The notes under the pieces are model-generated. The model saw only the letters and a program-made list of their open reading frames with translations. It did not search any database and was not told the DNA's origin. Shown here one piece after another: positions 8,301-10,339 of a stretch of DNA of 10,339 bases. Where the stretch lies: NCBI GenBank assembly GCA_028565635.1, contig JAOXYB010064879.1:1-10339 (forward strand). The letters run 5' to 3'. Numbering within the stretch: the stretch's first letter is position 1; every line of letters begins with the position of its first letter. The position numbers and the translations under genes were made by a program. Source of the DNA: Phoronis ovalis. Lineage: Eukaryota; Phoronida; Phoronidae.

Positions 8301-10339
8301 CTTTCCATAAATTTATTTTGAAATTTAATTTTGATTTTTTATAGTGCACTCTGTTAACTAATAGTTAAATAAATTGCCATTTCCTTTATCATAAACTTAA
8401 AAACTTAAAGTTACGTTTATTTTAAACAAATACTGTTAATATGTCTGTGTACTTTACTTGCAAAATGCTAACTCTGACTTTTCCCGCATTGCAAAAAAGT
8501 GGAATAGATATGCTTTTAGATACAAACATCAAAGCCAGATCCGGATTTGATTCAAACTCCCACTTCAAACTTTATGCTAGAATGTTTGGAAAAACCAGGG
8601 AATTACAACTCACGAAGAAACTCAAGCTGTAGCCTCATATCAATGACATGAGTGGAATACGCTAGTTAATTTTAAATTTAAATTAAATTCTTACTTTAAT
8701 TTCTTTCCTTTTCTTGTCAACCTCTAAAATAGCATTCCATTCTTAGTAGTAACACGACGGTAATGGACATGAACACGTAGGTATATATTGAATACTTCGG
8801 TATATGATCATGAAGAATGTGTCGGGTACGTCATAATACTAGGCGAGATGACGTTTACCTACCTGAGTAGCTGCTTAAAAAGGACATCAAATTATATGAA
8901 GACCAGTTGTTTGGACTCTTTTGACTTATGGTATGTCAAGGGAAGACGTTTGCCCACAACATATTCAAAAATAAAAAAATGCGTATCTCCAGATTTATTT
9001 TAAAAACGCAAAATGTTCGTTTTCGTAATGACGAAATAGCGAGTTGTATAGACTGTAAAAAATTAGCTTAAAACAAAATATATTGGAACATGTTTTTAAT
9101 AACATTTGAAAGGCATGACATGTATCCTTTTTTTACCGTGTAGACATTTAATTTTAGAATAACTGCTAGTCGCACAGAAATGTTGCGATTTTGTGTTTGG
9201 CCGAGGTATAAATTCTACTACTGATTAAATTTGGCATGGAGTTGAGAGTAAAAAATGATACCTAAACTAGGCTCAAGTGAAGGAGAGAAATATATCAAAA
9301 AATAAGGAAAAATATACCACCAGATTATTTTTAAATGCGAAAAAAGTGATTTTCACGGAAAGAACACAATTTTGAACTTGCCGTTAAAAATACGTCAGGG
9401 CGTTACTCAAAAAAAAATGACGCCACGAATTAGCCAAATATCTTGACTTTTAAACAAAAAAGATTTTTTCAAATACCTAAACCCGCCTGTAAAACGGTAA
9501 TCATTTTTCAAACACCCCTAAATGTAGATAACGCAATTCGCAAAATTTGGATGTTGTTTACCAGCTTTTCTCGCGGAAACCGACTTATATTAATGTTTTA
9601 ATTTTTATGCAGTTGAGTTTTATGCATAATGGTTCATTTCCATATATTATTTTATATAATAAGTAGGGAATCGCTTTTTTCAATAAACAAATTTCAAAAA
9701 TCCGATGCCCATGCATACATTATAGAAGTAGAAAATTAGCCAATATTAACAGGTATCCCCTATAAAGTGTCTCAGATTTTTAAAATTGTGCATTGTTCCG
9801 AAATAATGTTCTTCCAAACTAAATATGGGTGTCAAATTAAGAAAAATAGAAAAAAATTCTGGCAGTTGCATTTTGAAGGATCAAAACTTTTGGACACAAG
9901 TTAGAAATCTGTCTTTGAAATTAATTTTAGATAAATGGCTGCTTTGTATCAGCAGGAGTGCGGTAGTTACATTTTTTAAAGTTTTTCCCCCCAAAAACAT
10001 CCACCTTACTGATTGCTTAATCAGGTGTCAGATAGGTATAAAAAATTCTTCTCTTCCAGTTAATAGTGTCTTTCCAAAAATGTATACTTTAAATATATTA
10101 TCCTTTCATTAATAATAACTGTTCAAAATTTGACAGGAAATTTATAGTTCCAATAAATTGTGCCTAGCTGTACTCAGTCACCCTTAACTTGAAGAGTAAG
10201 GTTTTGCTTACTTGTTTATTAAGACTAAAATAATCTTTCCTGAAGCAGCCTTAATTTAATAAATATTTTTTAAGAGAAAAGAATTATCACAATAAAATTA
10301 ATTTTCATAATATTGCAGAAGAAAGAATTGAGAACACAC
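5246..10339 (+). CDS. ADP-ribosylglycohydrolase family gene, central part, incomplete and frame-broken
   Basis: The spliced product matches the ADP-ribosylglycohydrolase (ARH/DraG) family, which removes ADP-ribose from proteins or small molecules using metal ions. Visible signatures are Gly-Gly-Met-Gly-Ile-Gly, the loop Ala-Pro-Asn-Gly-Gly-Val-Met-Arg-Thr-Ser, and Thr-His-His-Asp-Pro-Arg followed by Cys-Val-Ala-Ser-Cys. The loop corresponds to the conserved Gly-rich segment ending in Met-Arg in ARH1 and ARH3. The sequence is closer to the branch with the Ala-Pro-Asn-Gly loop than to human ARH1 or ARH3. Exons are 5246-5389, 5654-5822, 7125-7278 and probably 10319 onward. The N-terminal metal-binding Asp pair is not found upstream, and the C-terminal Asp motif would lie beyond the window. 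One exon carries a frame break, so this may be a pseudogene. Family assignment is firm; functionality is doubtful. Confidence 0.8.
5390..5653 (+). other. intron, 264 bp
   Basis: The boundaries are GTTTGT at 5390 and a weakly pyrimidine-rich TTGTACTAAAG acceptor ending at 5653. Both sites are suboptimal. They are chosen because they give the family-consistent junction in phase 0. Confidence 0.6.
5654..5822 (+). pseudogene. ADP-ribosylglycohydrolase, substrate-loop exon with a reading-frame break
   Basis: The exon starts in the expected frame (Ala-Ser-Lys-Ala-Ile-Trp-Asp-Glu-Met-Gly) but meets TAG at 5693-5695. From about 5698 a different frame carries Arg-Trp-Pro-Ala-Pro-Asn-Gly-Gly-Val-Met-Arg-Thr, Ile-Leu-Gly-Ile-His-Gln-Tyr-Asn and Thr-His-His-Asp-Pro, ending in phase 2 at a consensus GTAAGC donor. 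Read backwards, that second frame closes at TAA 5659-5661. The shift corresponds to 2 extra bases modulo 3, or one missing base. It may mark a pseudogene, an allelic defect or an assembly error. The second part is intact and strongly conserved in character. Confidence 0.7.
6102..6121. repeat. 7-bp perfect hairpin TGCTCCC/GGGAGCA
   Basis: The arms at 6102-6108 and 6115-6121 flank a 6-base loop. It is GC-rich in an AT-rich intron and lies just upstream of the repeat-bearing stretch at 6286-6499, so it may mark the edge of an old repetitive element. No flanking duplication is evident. Confidence 0.4.
6286..6499 (+). repeat. degenerate minisatellite-like copies of an AGTCCAGGAAAGGGT motif
   Basis: Four related copies lie at 6319-6334, 6351-6366, 6459-6474 and 6484-6499, with a partial fifth at about 6286-6294. 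Each is a variant of AAGTCCAGGAAAGGGT. The spacings of about 35, 32, 108 and 26 bp are roughly compatible with a unit of 25-35 bp that has degraded in the middle. No copy is long enough to suggest a transposon end. Confidence 0.5.
7125..7278 (+). CDS. ADP-ribosylglycohydrolase, exon after the Thr-His-His-Asp-Pro-Arg motif
   Basis: The first base completes the Arg codon of the motif, and 51 codons follow with no stop. They begin Cys-Val-Ala-Ser-Cys-Val-Ala-Val-Thr-Thr-Ala, the small-residue helix that follows this motif across the family. They continue with a charged, more variable stretch (Glu-Lys-Asp-Gly-Ser-Tyr-Lys) and end Tyr-Leu-Thr-Thr-Asp-Ala-Glu. The acceptor is a strong pyrimidine tract plus CCAG, and the donor is GAG/GTATTG. 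Exit is in phase 0. This exon shows no sign of decay. Confidence 0.85.
7279..10318 (+). other. intron, about 3,040 bp, AT-rich with old repeats
   Basis: The intron runs from the GTATTG donor to a TATTGCAG acceptor. I find no exon resembling the rest of the glycohydrolase in it. It holds a perfect CRE-type octamer TGACGTCA (8281-8288), an AT palindrome near 8670-8685, and diverged repeat blocks around 8961-9035, 9292-9366, 9425-9446 and 9728-9749. Short ORFs at 8441-8632, 8788-9003 and 9825-10112 have no recognisable motif and background composition, so I do not call them genes. Confidence 0.55.
8961..9366 (+). repeat. pair of diverged direct repeats, about 70 bp each, 331 bp apart
   Basis: Copy one spans about 8961-9030 and copy two about 9292-9361. 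Both contain, in order, TCAAAAA(A)TAA, CCAGATT(T)ATTTT, AAA.GCRAAA and a TTTTCRY block. CCAGAT starts at 8989 and at 9320. The composition makes chance similarity easier, but the order of blocks is kept. This suggests remnants of one repeat family within the intron. Confidence 0.4.
10319..10339 (+). CDS. probable next ADP-ribosylglycohydrolase exon, cut by the window end
   Basis: After TAATATTGCAG the last 21 bases read Lys-Lys-Glu-Leu-Arg-Thr-His in phase 0, the phase left by the previous exon. A charged stretch of this kind commonly follows at this position before the Gly-Tyr-Thr region of the family. With only seven codons, the call depends on phase and context. Confidence 0.45.

Noticed and set aside
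8441-8632. 63-codon ORF in the large intron
   Set aside because: No family resemblance, no splice phase compatible with the flanking glycohydrolase exons, and background composition.
9825-10112. 95-codon ORF in the large intron
   Set aside because: It is the longest ORF starting with Met in the intron but has no recognisable motif. It lies in a region of decayed repeats and does not match the missing glycohydrolase parts.

Overview
The window looks like AT-rich nuclear DNA of a metazoan. Protein-coding sequence comes in short blocks bounded by pyrimidine tract plus AG acceptors and GT donors, separated by introns of about 200 to 3,000 bp. There are no operons, Shine-Dalgarno sites or long uninterrupted ORFs. 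A bivalve mollusc is my best guess. It rests on the AT-rich introns and on a degenerate repeat (about 4691-4940) resembling interspersed repeats I associate with bivalves. The guess is unverified.

Region 1 (1-about 3140, + strand): the last five coding exons of a gene for a single-pass membrane glycoprotein (185-300, 1098-1334, 1563-1728 or 1731, 1938-2053, 2474-2513). The splice phases agree at every junction. The visible part is 224-225 residues: a Cys-containing ectodomain with a furin-type Arg-Arg-Lys-Arg site, a Thr/Ser/Asn/Pro-rich stalk, a Gly-rich linker, one transmembrane helix and a very short cytoplasmic tail. The 5' part lies upstream of the window. The 3' UTR probably runs to an AATAAA near 3119. 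I do not recognise the family.

Region 2 (about 3140-5245): no convincing exon. It holds a long imperfect inverted repeat (3005-3102, possibly inside the 3' UTR), small hairpins and a degenerate two-copy tandem repeat with a 149-bp period.

Region 3 (5246-10339, + strand): the middle part of an ADP-ribosylglycohydrolase (ARH/DraG family, PF03747) homologue. Three exons are clear (5246-5389, 5654-5822, 7125-7278) and a probable fourth begins at 10319 and runs off the window. The 5' exons that should carry the family's first metal-binding aspartates were not found in the 2.7 kb between the two genes. The exon at 5654-5822 also has a reading-frame break with an in-frame TAG. This locus is therefore either a decaying copy or a gene with an assembly or allelic error and distant 5' exons. 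The 1.3-kb and 3.0-kb introns contain degenerate repeats.

The two genes share a strand, but nothing in the sequence links their functions. I saw no tRNA or rRNA gene, CRISPR array, prokaryotic system or intact transposase gene. I did not find a convincing undescribed system. The best leads are the unrecognised membrane protein, the broken glycohydrolase and the hairpin element.
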